Counted from the stretch's first letter, positions 14,417-23,730 are shown. The stretch is DNA of 64,000 nt from Aquirufa lenticrescens (GCF_019916085.1 NZ_CP049834.1:1998501-2062500); one strand, 5' to 3'. Numbers and translations are program-made. Notes: generated by a model from the letters alone, not told the origin.

Positions 14417-15784
14417 TTATTTAATTTCTCTGATTTTGATGTTTTTATAGAAAACGGAATCCCCGTGCTCTTGGAAAAGGATTGGACCTGAATCTTGCGC
14501 ACCAAAACCATCCCACACTTTATGCTTGCTATGTGCAACTAACACTTTGAAGATATTGCTCTTGCGTTCGTATTCCACTACTTTGAAACCATTAAGCCAA
14601 TGTTGAACGATGTTGTTTGGGTACACAATGATGCGACCTTGGTTCCATTCTCCTATTTTCTTTTGGAAACGGCCATCGATTTTATTCGATGGAATGATGT
14701 CATATAAACTCGCTAAAGTACGGTTTCCAACTGTTCCTAACTTCGCATCTGGGTGTTTTGCATCGTCTAACACTTGGTATTCTAAGCCTATCGCTGACAT
14801 GCCTGAATTATAAGATTCATTCACGAAATACTTCACACCTGAATTAGCACCTTCTGTTAGTTTAAAATCAAATGTTAATTCGAAAGCGGAGAACTTATCA
14901 TTCGTTAAGATATCACCGCCATTTCCTGATTCTTTGCCACCAGAGCTATTCACGTGAAGCGTACCGTCTTCTACTGTCCAAACCGATGGAGGAGCCGTTG
15001 TCTTAAATGCTGAACGGAAGCCTGTTAAGTCTTTTCCGTTGAATAATAGACGGAAACCTTGTGAGTGCTCTAAAGGCGATACATTGTTTAAGGTATAATT
15101 CTCAACAACTACTCTATTGTCCAAAGGACGCGGTTGCATCTCTTTTCCCGTTTGGATACGGATATTTTTCCACATCACTTGCATGCCCGGTTTCATCTCT
15201 CCATAAATAGCGTGTACTTGGAAGGCGATAAATCCTTTCGCCGTCATATCATCTACTAAATAAGTCACAGGATAATCGTTAATCCACGTGCGGATCGTGC
15301 TTCCGATGGCCTCGATGCGGTAATGGTTCCAAACATCCCCTAATTTAAAGGCCTTCTTCGCCTCTGGTTTTAGTTCATTTTGAGCTAACCAACCACGGCG
15401 TGATTCGTCATAAATACCACCTGACCAGCCTCTAGTAGAGGGGTCGATTTCTGCTTGGTAACCGTGAACGCGGCCATTTTGGTATTCTGGAATAGATAAA
15501 CTTCTGAATTGAACGCCAGAATTCATTTTGTTATCTACTTTGACATCGAATTCTAGGATAAAATCTCCATATTCTTGTTCGGTAGCCATAAAGGAATTAG
15601 GTGTGTTCGCTACAGTGGTTCCCACCATCACGCCATCCTTTACTTCATATTTAGCTTGTCCATTGAGTTGCTTGAAACCTTTGAAGGTTTTTCCGTCGAA
15701 TAGGTTGGTCCATTTTTGAGCTTGCGCTTGAAACGATCCTATCGCTAAAAACAAGCTTAAAAAGGGTATAATCAATTTTTTCAT
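14417..15784 (-). CDS. Tandem DUF1080 (3-keto-disaccharide hydrolase-like) protein, secreted
   Basis: A 455-residue exported protein. The start at ATG 15784 gives a clean signal peptide (MKKLIIPFLSLFLAIGSFQAQA); an upstream in-frame ATG would spoil it. Two DUF1080 lectin-like domains follow, about 25-215 (LFDGKTFKGFKQLNG...) and about 245-450 (LFNGKDLTGFRSAF...). Family members include 3-keto-glycoside hydrolases and sugar-binding proteins. It is cotranscribed with the downstream Gfo/Idh oxidoreductase. Two domains in one chain suggest one binding and one catalytic unit, but I cannot say which. Confidence 0.9.
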   Translation of the reverse strand: MKKLIIPFLSLFLAIGSFQAQAQKWTNLFDGKTFKGFKQLNGQAKYEVKDGVMVGTTVANTPNSFMATEQEYGDFILEFDVKVDNKMNSGVQFRSLSIPEYQNGRVHGYQAEIDPSTRGWSGGIYDESRRGWLAQNELKPEAKKAFKLGDVWNHYRIEAIGSTIRTWINDYPVTYLVDDMTAKGFIAFQVHAIYGEMKPGMQVMWKNIRIQTGKEMQPRPLDNRVVVENYTLNNVSPLEHSQGFRLLFNGKDLTGFRSAFKTTAPPSVWTVEDGTLHVNSSGGKESGNGGDILTNDKFSAFELTFDFKLTEGANSGVKYFVNESYNSGMSAIGLEYQVLDDAKHPDAKLGTVGNRTLASLYDIIPSNKIDGRFQKKIGEWNQGRIIVYPNNIVQHWLNGFKVVEYERKSNIFKVLVAHSKHKVWDGFGAQDSGPILFQEHGDSVFYKNIKIREIK

Positions 15785-15920
15785 AGTAGATTTTAAGTTT
15801 TTATCAGAAGGCTTAATTCTTCGAAATTTACTCAATTATCTTAAAATAATTTAGTTTCCCTAGGTGGTAAAATCAGGGCAGGAAAATAGTCCGAAACGGA
15901 AGCCGTATTTATTAAGTATT

Positions 15921-15946
15921 CTATTATTTTTGTAGATTAATAATAG
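15921..15946 (+). promoter_or_regulatory. Inverted repeat and -7 box directly upstream of the sulfhydrylase gene
   Basis: CTATTATT (15921-15928) and AATAATAG (15939-15946) form a perfect 8-bp inverted repeat with a 10-bp gap, ending one base before the ATG. A full TAnnTTTG match (TATTTTTG, 15925-15932) lies inside it. This could be an operator over the promoter or a hairpin over the ribosome site. The transcript leader would be under about 12 nt. Confidence 0.45.
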
Positions 15947-17119
15947 ATGACTATGCAAAAACAGACTAAAGCCATTCGTATTCAAGCCGAAAGATCTCAA
16001 AACCGAGAGCATTCGGTGCCATTATACTTGACTTCTAGCTTCACATTTGAGGATGCGGAACAGGGGAGAGCAATATTCGCGGACGAAATGGCGGGTAATA
16101 TCTATTCACGTTATATGAATCCCAATGTGGATGAGTTCGTAGAAAAGATGAATATGCTGGAGAATGCAGAAGATGGAATTGCCTTTTCTACGGGAATGGC
16201 AGCGATTTTTGCATCGATGGCTGGTCTTTTAAAAGCGGGCGATCACGTGGTTGCGTCCAATGCTTTGTTTGGTTCTTGCATTCAGATTTTGACAAAGATT
16301 ACCGCGAAATGGGGTATCGAATGCACCTTTGTTCCGGGTGCAGATATTAATGCTTGGAAAGCGGCCATTAAGCCTAATACGAAATTTTTATTTTGTGAAT
16401 CCCCTTCTAATCCAGGTTTAGAGCTGATTGATTTGAAAGAATTAGCAGCTTTGAAAGAAGGAAAAGAATTGATTTTAGCCGTCGACAACTGTTTTGCGAC
16501 GCCTATCTTACAAACTCCATTGGATCTAGGAGCTGATTTAGTGATTCACTCAGCGACGAAATATATTGACGGCCAAGGTCGTGTGTTAGGTGGCGTTATC
16601 TGTGGAAAGAAAGTATATATCGACGAGATTCGCTTCTTTGCGCGCCATACGGGTCCTTCCATGTCTCCATTCAATGCTTGGGTGTTGTCTAAGAGTTTGG
16701 AATTATTGGATTTAAGATTGCAGAAGCATTCTGAAAATGCGATGGCCTTAGCGGAAGCCTTGGAAGGACATAAAGCCTTGAATAATGTCAAATACCCTTA
16801 TTTAAAATCACATCCGCAATATGAATTAGCGAAACGCCAGATGAAGTACGGCGGAGGAATTCTTACAATTGATGTAAAAGGTGGATTTGAAAAGGTGGTG
16901 ACCTTAAGTAAGCTATTAAAAATCGCTTCCATCTCACCTAATTTAGGAGATACACGGACGATTATCACGCACCCAGCTTCTACAACGCATTCTAAATTAC
17001 CAGCGGAAGAGAAAGCGGCTTTAGGCATTACGGATGGTTTAGTTCGCGTGGCCGTAGGATTAGAGTCTATTGAGGACTTAAAAGCAGATTTCTTACAAGC
17101 CCTTAATCAAATAAGCTAA
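15947..17119 (+). CDS. metZ: PLP-dependent trans-sulfuration enzyme (O-succinyl/acetylhomoserine sulfhydrylase type)
   Basis: A 390-residue Cys/Met metabolism PLP enzyme. Visible blocks are YSRYMNPNVDEFVEKMNMLE, FSTGMAAIFASMAGLLKAGDHVV, the cofactor aspartate in LAVDNCFATPILQTPLDLGADLV, and the Schiff-base lysine in HSATKYIDGQGRVLGG. The DGQGRVLGG sequence after the lysine is the signature that separates O-succinylhomoserine sulfhydrylases (MetZ) from cystathionine synthases and lyases. It would make homocysteine directly for methionine, consistent with metH in this window. It is coupled to nuoH by a TAATG overlap, an unexpected partner. Confidence 0.88.
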   Translation: MTMQKQTKAIRIQAERSQNREHSVPLYLTSSFTFEDAEQGRAIFADEMAGNIYSRYMNPNVDEFVEKMNMLENAEDGIAFSTGMAAIFASMAGLLKAGDHVVASNALFGSCIQILTKITAKWGIECTFVPGADINAWKAAIKPNTKFLFCESPSNPGLELIDLKELAALKEGKELILAVDNCFATPILQTPLDLGADLVIHSATKYIDGQGRVLGGVICGKKVYIDEIRFFARHTGPSMSPFNAWVLSKSLELLDLRLQKHSENAMALAEALEGHKALNNVKYPYLKSHPQYELAKRQMKYGGGILTIDVKGGFEKVVTLSKLLKIASISPNLGDTRTIITHPASTTHSKLPAEEKAALGITDGLVRVAVGLESIEDLKADFLQALNQIS

Positions 17120-18207
17120 TGTGGATCGCTCTGATCGTTTGTTTGCTTTTGTTGACCGTAAATGTCGTGATAGGCGTTTATGTGGAGCGGAAGTTATCTG
17201 CTTTTATGCAGGATCGATTAGGGCCCATGGAAGTGGGAAAATGGGGTTTGCTCCAAGTTTTTGCGGATCTATTGAAGTTATTCCAAAAGGAGGATATCGT
17301 CCCTGAAAATGCCCAAAAACGTTTGTTTCTCTTTGCACCATGGATTATTTTCTTGTCCGTTTTTGGCGCTTTTGCGGTCATTCCGTTGAGTTCTGGTACT
17401 TTCTTGCAAGGCAGTCAAACCGAGATGGGATTGATGCTCTTGATGGGTATTGTTTCTTTAGATAGTTTAGGGATTTTATTAGCGGGTTGGACTTCAAATA
17501 ATAAGTATTCTTTATTAGGTGCGATTCGTTCTGCGGCGCAATTGGTTTCGTATGAGATTCCGTTGGGATTAACCATTTTGTGTGTGGTTTTGATTTCTGG
17601 CTCCTTGAATTTACAGGACATTTCTTTGCAACAAGGAATATTTGCAGCAGAACCTCAATACCTGTTTGGTTTAAAAGGATTGGGTATTGATGTGACACAA
17701 GCTGGCGGTTTCTTAAGCTGGAATGTGGTGCGGATGCCTTTGTTTTTCTTCTTATTCATCATTTATTTCATTGCCTCATTAGCAGAAGCGAATCGGGCGC
17801 CATTTGATATTCCAGAAGCTGAATCAGAATTAGTAGGCGGTTTTCATACCGAATATGCCGGAATGCGCTGGGCTTTGTTATTCTTGTCAGAGTATGGAAT
17901 GATGCTTTTGGTGAGCGTATTGGGAGTTATTTTATTCTGGGGATCTTGGTATTCTCCCTTCCCTAATTTCGGAACTGTTCGTTTAGCGGATTGGACGAAT
18001 GGTAAGCCAGGAACGATTTATGCTACCCTGATTGGTTTTGTTTGGTTAATGTTGAAAGCCTATATTTTGATTGCTCTTCAAATGTGGATTCGTTGGACCT
18101 TACCTCGTCTAAGGGTTGATCAATTAATGTATTTGTGTTGGAAAGTCCTGACCCCCTTTGCCCTGATTTTCGTCGCAATATCTGCGCTTTGGTCGCTACT
18201 CATGTAA
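17119..18207 (+). CDS. nuoH: NADH-quinone oxidoreductase subunit H
   Basis: A 362-residue membrane subunit of complex I with about eight helices. Family hallmarks are YVERKLSAFMQDRLGPMEVG near the N-terminus, SLAEANRAPFDIPEAESELVGGFHTEYAGMRWALLFL in the middle (the quinone-entry loop) and MWIRWTLPRLRVDQLM near the C-terminus. It is intact and carries the conserved acidic residues. No other nuo gene lies nearby: upstream is metZ, with a TAATG overlap, and downstream is a TonB receptor. Either the nuo cluster is split in this genome or this is an extra copy. Confidence 0.95.
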   Translation: MWIALIVCLLLLTVNVVIGVYVERKLSAFMQDRLGPMEVGKWGLLQVFADLLKLFQKEDIVPENAQKRLFLFAPWIIFLSVFGAFAVIPLSSGTFLQGSQTEMGLMLLMGIVSLDSLGILLAGWTSNNKYSLLGAIRSAAQLVSYEIPLGLTILCVVLISGSLNLQDISLQQGIFAAEPQYLFGLKGLGIDVTQAGGFLSWNVVRMPLFFFLFIIYFIASLAEANRAPFDIPEAESELVGGFHTEYAGMRWALLFLSEYGMMLLVSVLGVILFWGSWYSPFPNFGTVRLADWTNGKPGTIYATLIGFVWLMLKAYILIALQMWIRWTLPRLRVDQLMYLCWKVLTPFALIFVAISALWSLLM

Positions 18208-18263
18208 GGAATCTCCTTTATTTTTTGTTTATTTACAGAATTGCGTCTGTTAACCTATATTCT

Positions 18264-20669
18264 ATGATCAAACTCTTATCCAGAGTCCTTTGCCTTGGAC
18301 TTCTATTTGTCCTTTCGCATCAAAGCATTGCACAAACTACCTCGCTTCCGGCCATTTTCGGTAAAGTAATCGATGCCTCTACAGGCGAGCCATTAAAAGG
18401 AGCCGATATTTCAGTCGATTTTAAAAAGTCAGGCGTAACTACGGATACCTCAGGAAACTTCAAAGTGCACGTTCCCTATGGGGAATGGGTGATCAAAGTG
18501 AGTTATGTAGGTTATAATCCCTACCGAACTAAAATTTACGTGAAAGCGAATACAGAGTTAAACGTTGAGTTAAATAACGTGACAAAGCAATTAGAGGAGG
18601 TTATTGTCTCGAGTGCTGCGACGAAGCGAGATATTCAGACACCTTCTTTGGGAGTAACCGTATTAAGTTTAAAAGGAATTAAGAAGTTACCTACCATGAT
18701 GGGTGAGGTGGATGTGATACGCAGTTTACAATCATTACCTGGGGTTTCTTCCGTAGGTGAGGGCGCGAATGGCTTGAATATTCGGGGTTCGAATGTGGAC
18801 CAAAACCTAATTTACATCGATGATACTCCTATATTTAACCCTACCCACATGTTTGGTTTGTTCTCGGTCTTTGCGTCAGACGCGATTCGGGATTTAGAAT
18901 TGTATAAAGGCGGGGTTCCGTCTCGTTTTGGAGGTCGTACCGCTTCGGTTTTGGACATTAAAATGATCGAACCGAATACAGATAAGTTCAAAATGCAAGG
19001 CGGTATCGGCTTAGTTTCAAACCGGGTAATGGCTGAAATTCCCATCATTAAGGAAAAATTATCTGTTTTAGTGGCAGGACGTCTTTCTGTTAACGACTTT
19101 ATGTTTAAATGGTTTGCCCCTGATTATTTAAAAAACCTACGTGCGAATTTCTCTGATGTAGCGACGAAGATCTATTATCGTCCTAATACAAAGAATACGA
19201 TTTCATTATCTACCTATTTAAGCCACGATTACTACCGAGTAGACTCCTTGTTCAGTATTGAAAACGTAGTGGCGAAGCAAACTTCCTTTAATTATGGTCA
19301 CAAGAATGTAGCTTTACATTGGAATCACTACTTCTCACCTAAGTTAAATATGATGGTGAGTGGATCCCTAACGGATTACTCAACCAAGACTTTTGCACCA
19401 GATACGGTGAATACGATTGACTTAAACTCATCGATCTTATATCGCAATATGACGGCTAGTTTCGATTACCAGCCGCGCGAAAATCACAAAATGAATTTTG
19501 GTATTACGGGAACTCGCTATGATATCGACCCAGGTAATTTGAATGAGGGAGTTGTTTCCAGGGTTGCGACCGTTAAATTACCTTTAGAGCAGTCTTATGA
19601 ATTAGGTGTATTTGCGGATGATGAATGGACAATTAGTCCGAAATTTACGGTGCAAGCTGGTCTACGCTATTCTCAATATTACCGAATGGGAGCAGGGACA
19701 ATTAATGAATATGTTCCTGGACAAGTTCCCTCGTTGAATTCAATTGTAAAGAAAACAAATTATGCTGATGGAGAGGTAATGGCCTCGTATGGTGGTTTGG
19801 AGCCTCGTTTGACGATGAAATACTCGTTAGCGGAGAATACCACGATGAAATTTGGCTATAATCGCCAGCAGCAATTTTTCCAATTATTATCGAATAACAC
19901 TACGCCTTTGCCTACTTCACGTTGGAAGACAGCAGATACATTTATAAAGCCACAACAGAGTAATTTTCTGTCTTTAGGTTTATTTAAAACTTTCAATGAA
20001 AATGTCTACGAGGCTTCTATTGAGACCTATTATCGAGACGTGAGAAATACATTGGATTTCGTTTCTGGAGCTAATCTTCAGTTGAATCCCAATATTGAGA
20101 CCCAATTGATTACGGGTAAAAGCAAGGCCTATGGGATGGAATTAATGATGCAGAAGAAAAAAGGGGAAGTATCTGGTTGGGTATCTTATACGTATGCTAG
20201 AGCCTTTAATCAAATGATCGGAGATTATCCTGAAGTGCAGGCAATCAATGGGGGAGAGTGGTTTGCGACAAATTACGACAAGCCACACACATTCAATATG
20301 ATGTTGAATATTCAACCCACAACGCACCATAGTTTCTCCTTTACGTTAGCATACAATACGGGACGTCCTTTTTCGTCTCCATCTGGATCGTATGAAATTG
20401 GTGGAAAGAAATTTCCCGTGTTTGCAGAACGCAATAATGACCGCGTAAGAGATTACCATCGCTTAGATTTCTCTTGGACGATCAATAATCCATCCATGAA
20501 AAAGCAACGCTGGGAAGGTAGCTGGGTATTTACGATCTATAATTTATATGGTCGTCAAAACCCTTACTCCGTCTTCTTCAAATCAACTAAGAATGGGTTG
20601 AGAGCTTATGAATTAAGCGTTTTCGCCTCTCCATTTATCTCGTTAACCTACAATTTCAAATTCTTGTAA
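18264..20669 (+). CDS. TonB-dependent receptor with carboxypeptidase-like N-domain
   Basis: An 801-residue outer-membrane receptor. I choose the ATG at 18264 because it gives a signal peptide (MIKLLSRVLCLGLLFVLSHQ...IAQ). Residues about 30-110 form a CarboxypepD_reg-like domain (IFGKVIDASTGEPLKGADI). The plug follows (SLQSLPGVSSVGEGANGLNI, RGSNVDQNLIYIDD), then a beta-barrel rich in aromatic strands ending in a C-terminal phenylalanine-containing strand (LTYNFKFL). The DUF4249 lipoprotein gene follows after one base, the usual pairing for this receptor class. The substrate is unknown. Confidence 0.92.
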   Translation: MIKLLSRVLCLGLLFVLSHQSIAQTTSLPAIFGKVIDASTGEPLKGADISVDFKKSGVTTDTSGNFKVHVPYGEWVIKVSYVGYNPYRTKIYVKANTELNVELNNVTKQLEEVIVSSAATKRDIQTPSLGVTVLSLKGIKKLPTMMGEVDVIRSLQSLPGVSSVGEGANGLNIRGSNVDQNLIYIDDTPIFNPTHMFGLFSVFASDAIRDLELYKGGVPSRFGGRTASVLDIKMIEPNTDKFKMQGGIGLVSNRVMAEIPIIKEKLSVLVAGRLSVNDFMFKWFAPDYLKNLRANFSDVATKIYYRPNTKNTISLSTYLSHDYYRVDSLFSIENVVAKQTSFNYGHKNVALHWNHYFSPKLNMMVSGSLTDYSTKTFAPDTVNTIDLNSSILYRNMTASFDYQPRENHKMNFGITGTRYDIDPGNLNEGVVSRVATVKLPLEQSYELGVFADDEWTISPKFTVQAGLRYSQYYRMGAGTINEYVPGQVPSLNSIVKKTNYADGEVMASYGGLEPRLTMKYSLAENTTMKFGYNRQQQFFQLLSNNTTPLPTSRWKTADTFIKPQQSNFLSLGLFKTFNENVYEASIETYYRDVRNTLDFVSGANLQLNPNIETQLITGKSKAYGMELMMQKKKGEVSGWVSYTYARAFNQMIGDYPEVQAINGGEWFATNYDKPHTFNMMLNIQPTTHHSFSFTLAYNTGRPFSSPSGSYEIGGKKFPVFAERNNDRVRDYHRLDFSWTINNPSMKKQRWEGSWVFTIYNLYGRQNPYSVFFKSTKNGLRAYELSVFASPFISLTYNFKFL

Positions 20670-20670
20670 T

Positions 20671-21819
20671 ATGTCTTTATCTCCTAAAAATATACTTTTT
20701 TACCTGTTTCTGCTTGGCGTAGTGACATGGGCCTGCGTGAATCCTATTAAGGATTTTGTCCAAATCGATGCAACTTCATTTACTACCATTGAAGCGGATA
20801 TATCGGACGATCCTGAATTGAGTAAGGTGCGTTTAACGAGTTCTTCGAATCGCTTAACCTCCCAATTAGCGTATCCTATTTCGAAAGCAGTGGTAACTGT
20901 CACAGATCAAAGTGGAACTAAAACGAGCTTCACAGAAGGCATACCAGTAGGTACTTATTATCCACCGAAAGGTTTTGTAGGAAAAGTAGGGTCTACTTAT
21001 ACGTTGAATGTAAAGATGTTAACAGGCCAAACGTATGAAAGTACGGCCGAAACGATGAAGGCAGTACCTGAAATAGAAAATGCCATCACTCGTTTCGAAA
21101 CGTTTGAGCAATATGATAAAGTAGACGTGCGTCGTGCTGGATTTACCGTTTATTTGGATTTTAAGGATATGCCTTCAGAGGGAGATTTTTACCTTTGGAA
21201 CTGGAAGCATTACGAGAAAATTGGTTTCTGTGCAACTTGTACGGATGGTGGGAAATATGATTTCAAAAAGTTGGATTGTGTCCAACCTAAATTCCCAACG
21301 GATGCCATTTTGAATTATATGTGTGATGGAAATTGCTGGGATATTACCACTAATAATGATTTGAATGTATTCTCTGATGTATTAACAAATGGACAGCGTG
21401 TGGTAGGACGTCAAGTGGCTCGTATTCCTTTCGATAATTGGACGCCTTATTATTTCCGTTTAGAGCAACGTTCAATCACTAAAAATGCATTTGCATTTTA
21501 TCAATCCTTGATCTCGCAAGTACAGTCTTCAGGATCCCTATTTGATGTGCCGGCAGAGACTCGTTTCAGCTTAAATATTAAGTCTGTCACTAAGCCTACT
21601 GAACGTGTTTTAGGAATATTTAATGTCTTTTCTGTACGTAAGAAGATCTTTATTATTGACCGCAGAAAGGATATTCCTGTAGGAGAATTACCTATCATAT
21701 CCATCATTCCAGGTGATACCTATGCTTGTCCTCCTGGATCTGTAGGTTGCCAAGATAAGGCGCCTTGCATAGAATCTACCACTAGAACAAAAATTACTCC
21801 CGAAGGTTGGGTATTCTAG
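20671..21819 (+). CDS. DUF4249 lipoprotein
   Basis: A 382-residue protein with a lipoprotein signal: a hydrophobic stretch then VTWAC, so Cys22 should be lipidated. The body matches DUF4249 proteins, which sit beside TonB receptors in Bacteroidota and are thought to be surface partners of the barrel. A cysteine-rich middle (GFCATC, LDCVQP, MCDGNCWDI) and a C-terminal CPPGSVGCQDKAPC suggest disulfides in the periplasm or on the surface. It lies one base after the receptor gene. Confidence 0.88.
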   Translation: MSLSPKNILFYLFLLGVVTWACVNPIKDFVQIDATSFTTIEADISDDPELSKVRLTSSSNRLTSQLAYPISKAVVTVTDQSGTKTSFTEGIPVGTYYPPKGFVGKVGSTYTLNVKMLTGQTYESTAETMKAVPEIENAITRFETFEQYDKVDVRRAGFTVYLDFKDMPSEGDFYLWNWKHYEKIGFCATCTDGGKYDFKKLDCVQPKFPTDAILNYMCDGNCWDITTNNDLNVFSDVLTNGQRVVGRQVARIPFDNWTPYYFRLEQRSITKNAFAFYQSLISQVQSSGSLFDVPAETRFSLNIKSVTKPTERVLGIFNVFSVRKKIFIIDRRKDIPVGELPIISIIPGDTYACPPGSVGCQDKAPCIESTTRTKITPEGWVF

Positions 21820-21827
21820 TTTTTTAG

Positions 21828-21841
21828 GCACAAATTTGTGC
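21828..21841. repeat. 14-bp perfect palindrome between DUF4249 and hemH genes
   Basis: GCACAAATTTGTGC, followed by TTTAATT. It could be a weak terminator for the receptor pair or an operator for hemH. CAAATTTG inside it is a 7/8 match to the phylum's -7 box, with TTG 21 bases upstream. Confidence 0.4.
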
Positions 21842-21854
21842 TTTAATTAGAACT

Positions 21855-22865
21855 ATGATCGGTGTTTTATTAGTGAATCTGGGAACTCCAGATGATCCAG
21901 GTACCCCTAGTGTACGTAAGTACTTACGGGAGTTTTTGATGGATGGTCGTGTCATTGACATACCGTATCCATTCCGCTACTTATTAGTGAATGGTATCAT
22001 TGCTCCCTTTAGAGCACCTCAGTCTGCTAAAATCTATAAGGAGTTATGGGAAGAACGTGGTTCTCCCTTGAAGTTTTATGGAGAAGACGTTTGTGCGTCT
22101 TTAGCGGAAACCCTAGGTGAGGGCTATATGGTTCGCTTAGCCATGCGTTATCAAAGCCCAGATTTGAAGTCGGTCATGTCAGAAATGCAGGCAGCTAGTC
22201 TGAAGAAATTAATTGTTATTCCTTTCTTCCCACAATACGCTTCAGCTACCACAGGTTCCGTCTATGAGCGTGTAATGGAAATTATGTCAGATTGGCAAAT
22301 TATGCCATCTCTTTCGATGGTAAGCTATTTTTACCAGCATCCGATTTTTGCCAAATATTTTGCAGACAAAGCCGCAAACTACCAAAAGGATGTCGACTTT
22401 GATTACTATTTATTCTCCTACCACGGTGTTCCAGAACGCCATATCCGTAAAGGAGATATCACGAAGAATACCTGTGTTTTTGGCACTTGCTGCGAAACCA
22501 TCACAGAGAAGAACCATACTTGTTACCGGGCACAATGCCATGAGACAACTCGTTTAATTGCGAAGGAGATGGGGTTAAAACCAGGAACTTTTGGCACTGC
22601 CTTCCAAAGCCGTTTAGGCCGAGACCCCTGGTTACAACCTTACACAGATGAAACGATTAAAACGCTTGTAAAAGAAGGTAAGAAGAAGATATTAGCCTTC
22701 TCTCCAGCTTTCGTAGCGGATTGTCTAGAAACCACGATTGAAGTGGGTGAGGAGTACAAAGAATTATTCGAAGAAGCGGGTGGCGAGCACTGGCAACTAG
22801 TAGAGAGTTTGAATAATTCGCCGGAATATGTGGCACTTTTAGAGGACCTTGTAAAGAACTCATAA
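21855..22865 (+). CDS. hemH: Ferrochelatase
   Basis: A 336-residue enzyme that inserts ferrous iron into porphyrin at the last heme step. It begins IGVLLVNLGTPDDP and has the catalytic histidine in LFSYHGVPERH (H190) and the substrate block GTAFQSRLGRDPWLQP. Between these lies an unusual cluster of five cysteines (C207, C212, C213, C223, C228). Cysteines in this region ligate a [2Fe-2S] cluster in some bacterial ferrochelatases, so one may be present here (inference). It lies 35 bp after the DUF4249 gene and one base before the EamA-type gene. Confidence 0.95.
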   Translation: MIGVLLVNLGTPDDPGTPSVRKYLREFLMDGRVIDIPYPFRYLLVNGIIAPFRAPQSAKIYKELWEERGSPLKFYGEDVCASLAETLGEGYMVRLAMRYQSPDLKSVMSEMQAASLKKLIVIPFFPQYASATTGSVYERVMEIMSDWQIMPSLSMVSYFYQHPIFAKYFADKAANYQKDVDFDYYLFSYHGVPERHIRKGDITKNTCVFGTCCETITEKNHTCYRAQCHETTRLIAKEMGLKPGTFGTAFQSRLGRDPWLQPYTDETIKTLVKEGKKKILAFSPAFVADCLETTIEVGEEYKELFEEAGGEHWQLVESLNNSPEYVALLEDLVKNS

Positions 22866-22866
22866 G

Positions 22867-23730
22867 ATGGTAGCCCTACTTTTAACTATTGTTTTTTCAG
22901 TTTTATTATTGGTGAATTTTCGCGTGCATGCGAAGTATAATATCGATACGAGAATCGCCATTTTGTTGAACTATCCTGTTTGTTTTCTAACCGGCTATTT
23001 TCATCAAATGGATGCGATTCCTTTCCACTGGCCCTCTACAGGGTATTCATTGGGTATTTTAGGCATTGGAGTTGGTTTCGTGATTACATTCTTATTATCT
23101 GGTTATTCAACCGTGAAAAATGGAATGGCGCCCACTTCTTTAGCGAACAATATCTCCTTAGTGATTCCGGTAATGGTGAATCTCTTTATTTGGAAGACGG
23201 GTGGAGAATTGACTTTATCTGTAGTTGCGGGCCTTCTGTTGTCGTTTGCAGCCATTTATTTCTGCAGTCCATCTGGTGTAGGTTCTGTCCAAAAGCCAGT
23301 TATTGGGGCTTTGGTTGCCGTCTTTGTGGCCTATGGGATCACGAATACAGCTTTTAATTATTTGAATGCAGCGATCGTACAGCAAGTGGGAGGTAGTATT
23401 TCCTTTACCTTGATGTTATTACTTGGCTCGATGGCTACTTCTGCGATTGTCTTGGTCTATTGGTCAATCACTGGTGGGGTTACTTGGTCTCTAAGATCTG
23501 TTTTAGCAGCTATTCCTTTAGGTCTTCCGAATTTCTTCTCCTTCTATTTCTTACTAAAAGCCTTAGATGCGTACCAACAAAATGGTGCGGTGGTATTGAC
23601 TATCTATAATCTAGGGGTTATTTTATTAAGTGCAGTGACCGCGTTAGTTTTCTTCAAAGAAAAGTTGACGAACAAGCAGTGGGTGGGTATTGGGTTGGGG
23701 TGCGCTGGTATTGCGTTGATTATATTGTAA
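22867..23730 (+). CDS. EamA/DMT-superfamily membrane transporter
   Basis: A 287-residue protein with about ten hydrophobic helices in two halves. The C-terminal half shows the drug/metabolite transporter pattern (LKALDAYQQNGAVVLTIYNLGVILLSAVTALVFFKEKLTNKQWVGIGLGCAGIALIIL). The substrate is unknown. It starts one base after hemH, so it may be cotranscribed with it. The final codons (ALIIL-stop) are contained in the left arm of the long inverted repeat at 23712-23787. Confidence 0.82.
   Translation: MVALLLTIVFSVLLLVNFRVHAKYNIDTRIAILLNYPVCFLTGYFHQMDAIPFHWPSTGYSLGILGIGVGFVITFLLSGYSTVKNGMAPTSLANNISLVIPVMVNLFIWKTGGELTLSVVAGLLLSFAAIYFCSPSGVGSVQKPVIGALVAVFVAYGITNTAFNYLNAAIVQQVGGSISFTLMLLLGSMATSAIVLVYWSITGGVTWSLRSVLAAIPLGLPNFFSFYFLLKALDAYQQNGAVVLTIYNLGVILLSAVTALVFFKEKLTNKQWVGIGLGCAGIALIIL

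Noticed and set aside
15785-15920. SAM riboswitch before metZ
   Set aside because: I could not find a convincing pseudoknot or conserved core; only the short inverted repeat next to the ATG was supported.
17378-17698. Open frames on the minus strand inside nuoH
   Set aside because: They lie wholly within a strongly conserved gene on the other strand and show no family motif or start context.
22980-23357. Plus-strand frame inside the EamA gene
   Set aside because: It is an alternate frame of a clear membrane protein gene; its Cys/Trp-rich composition is typical of a shadow frame.
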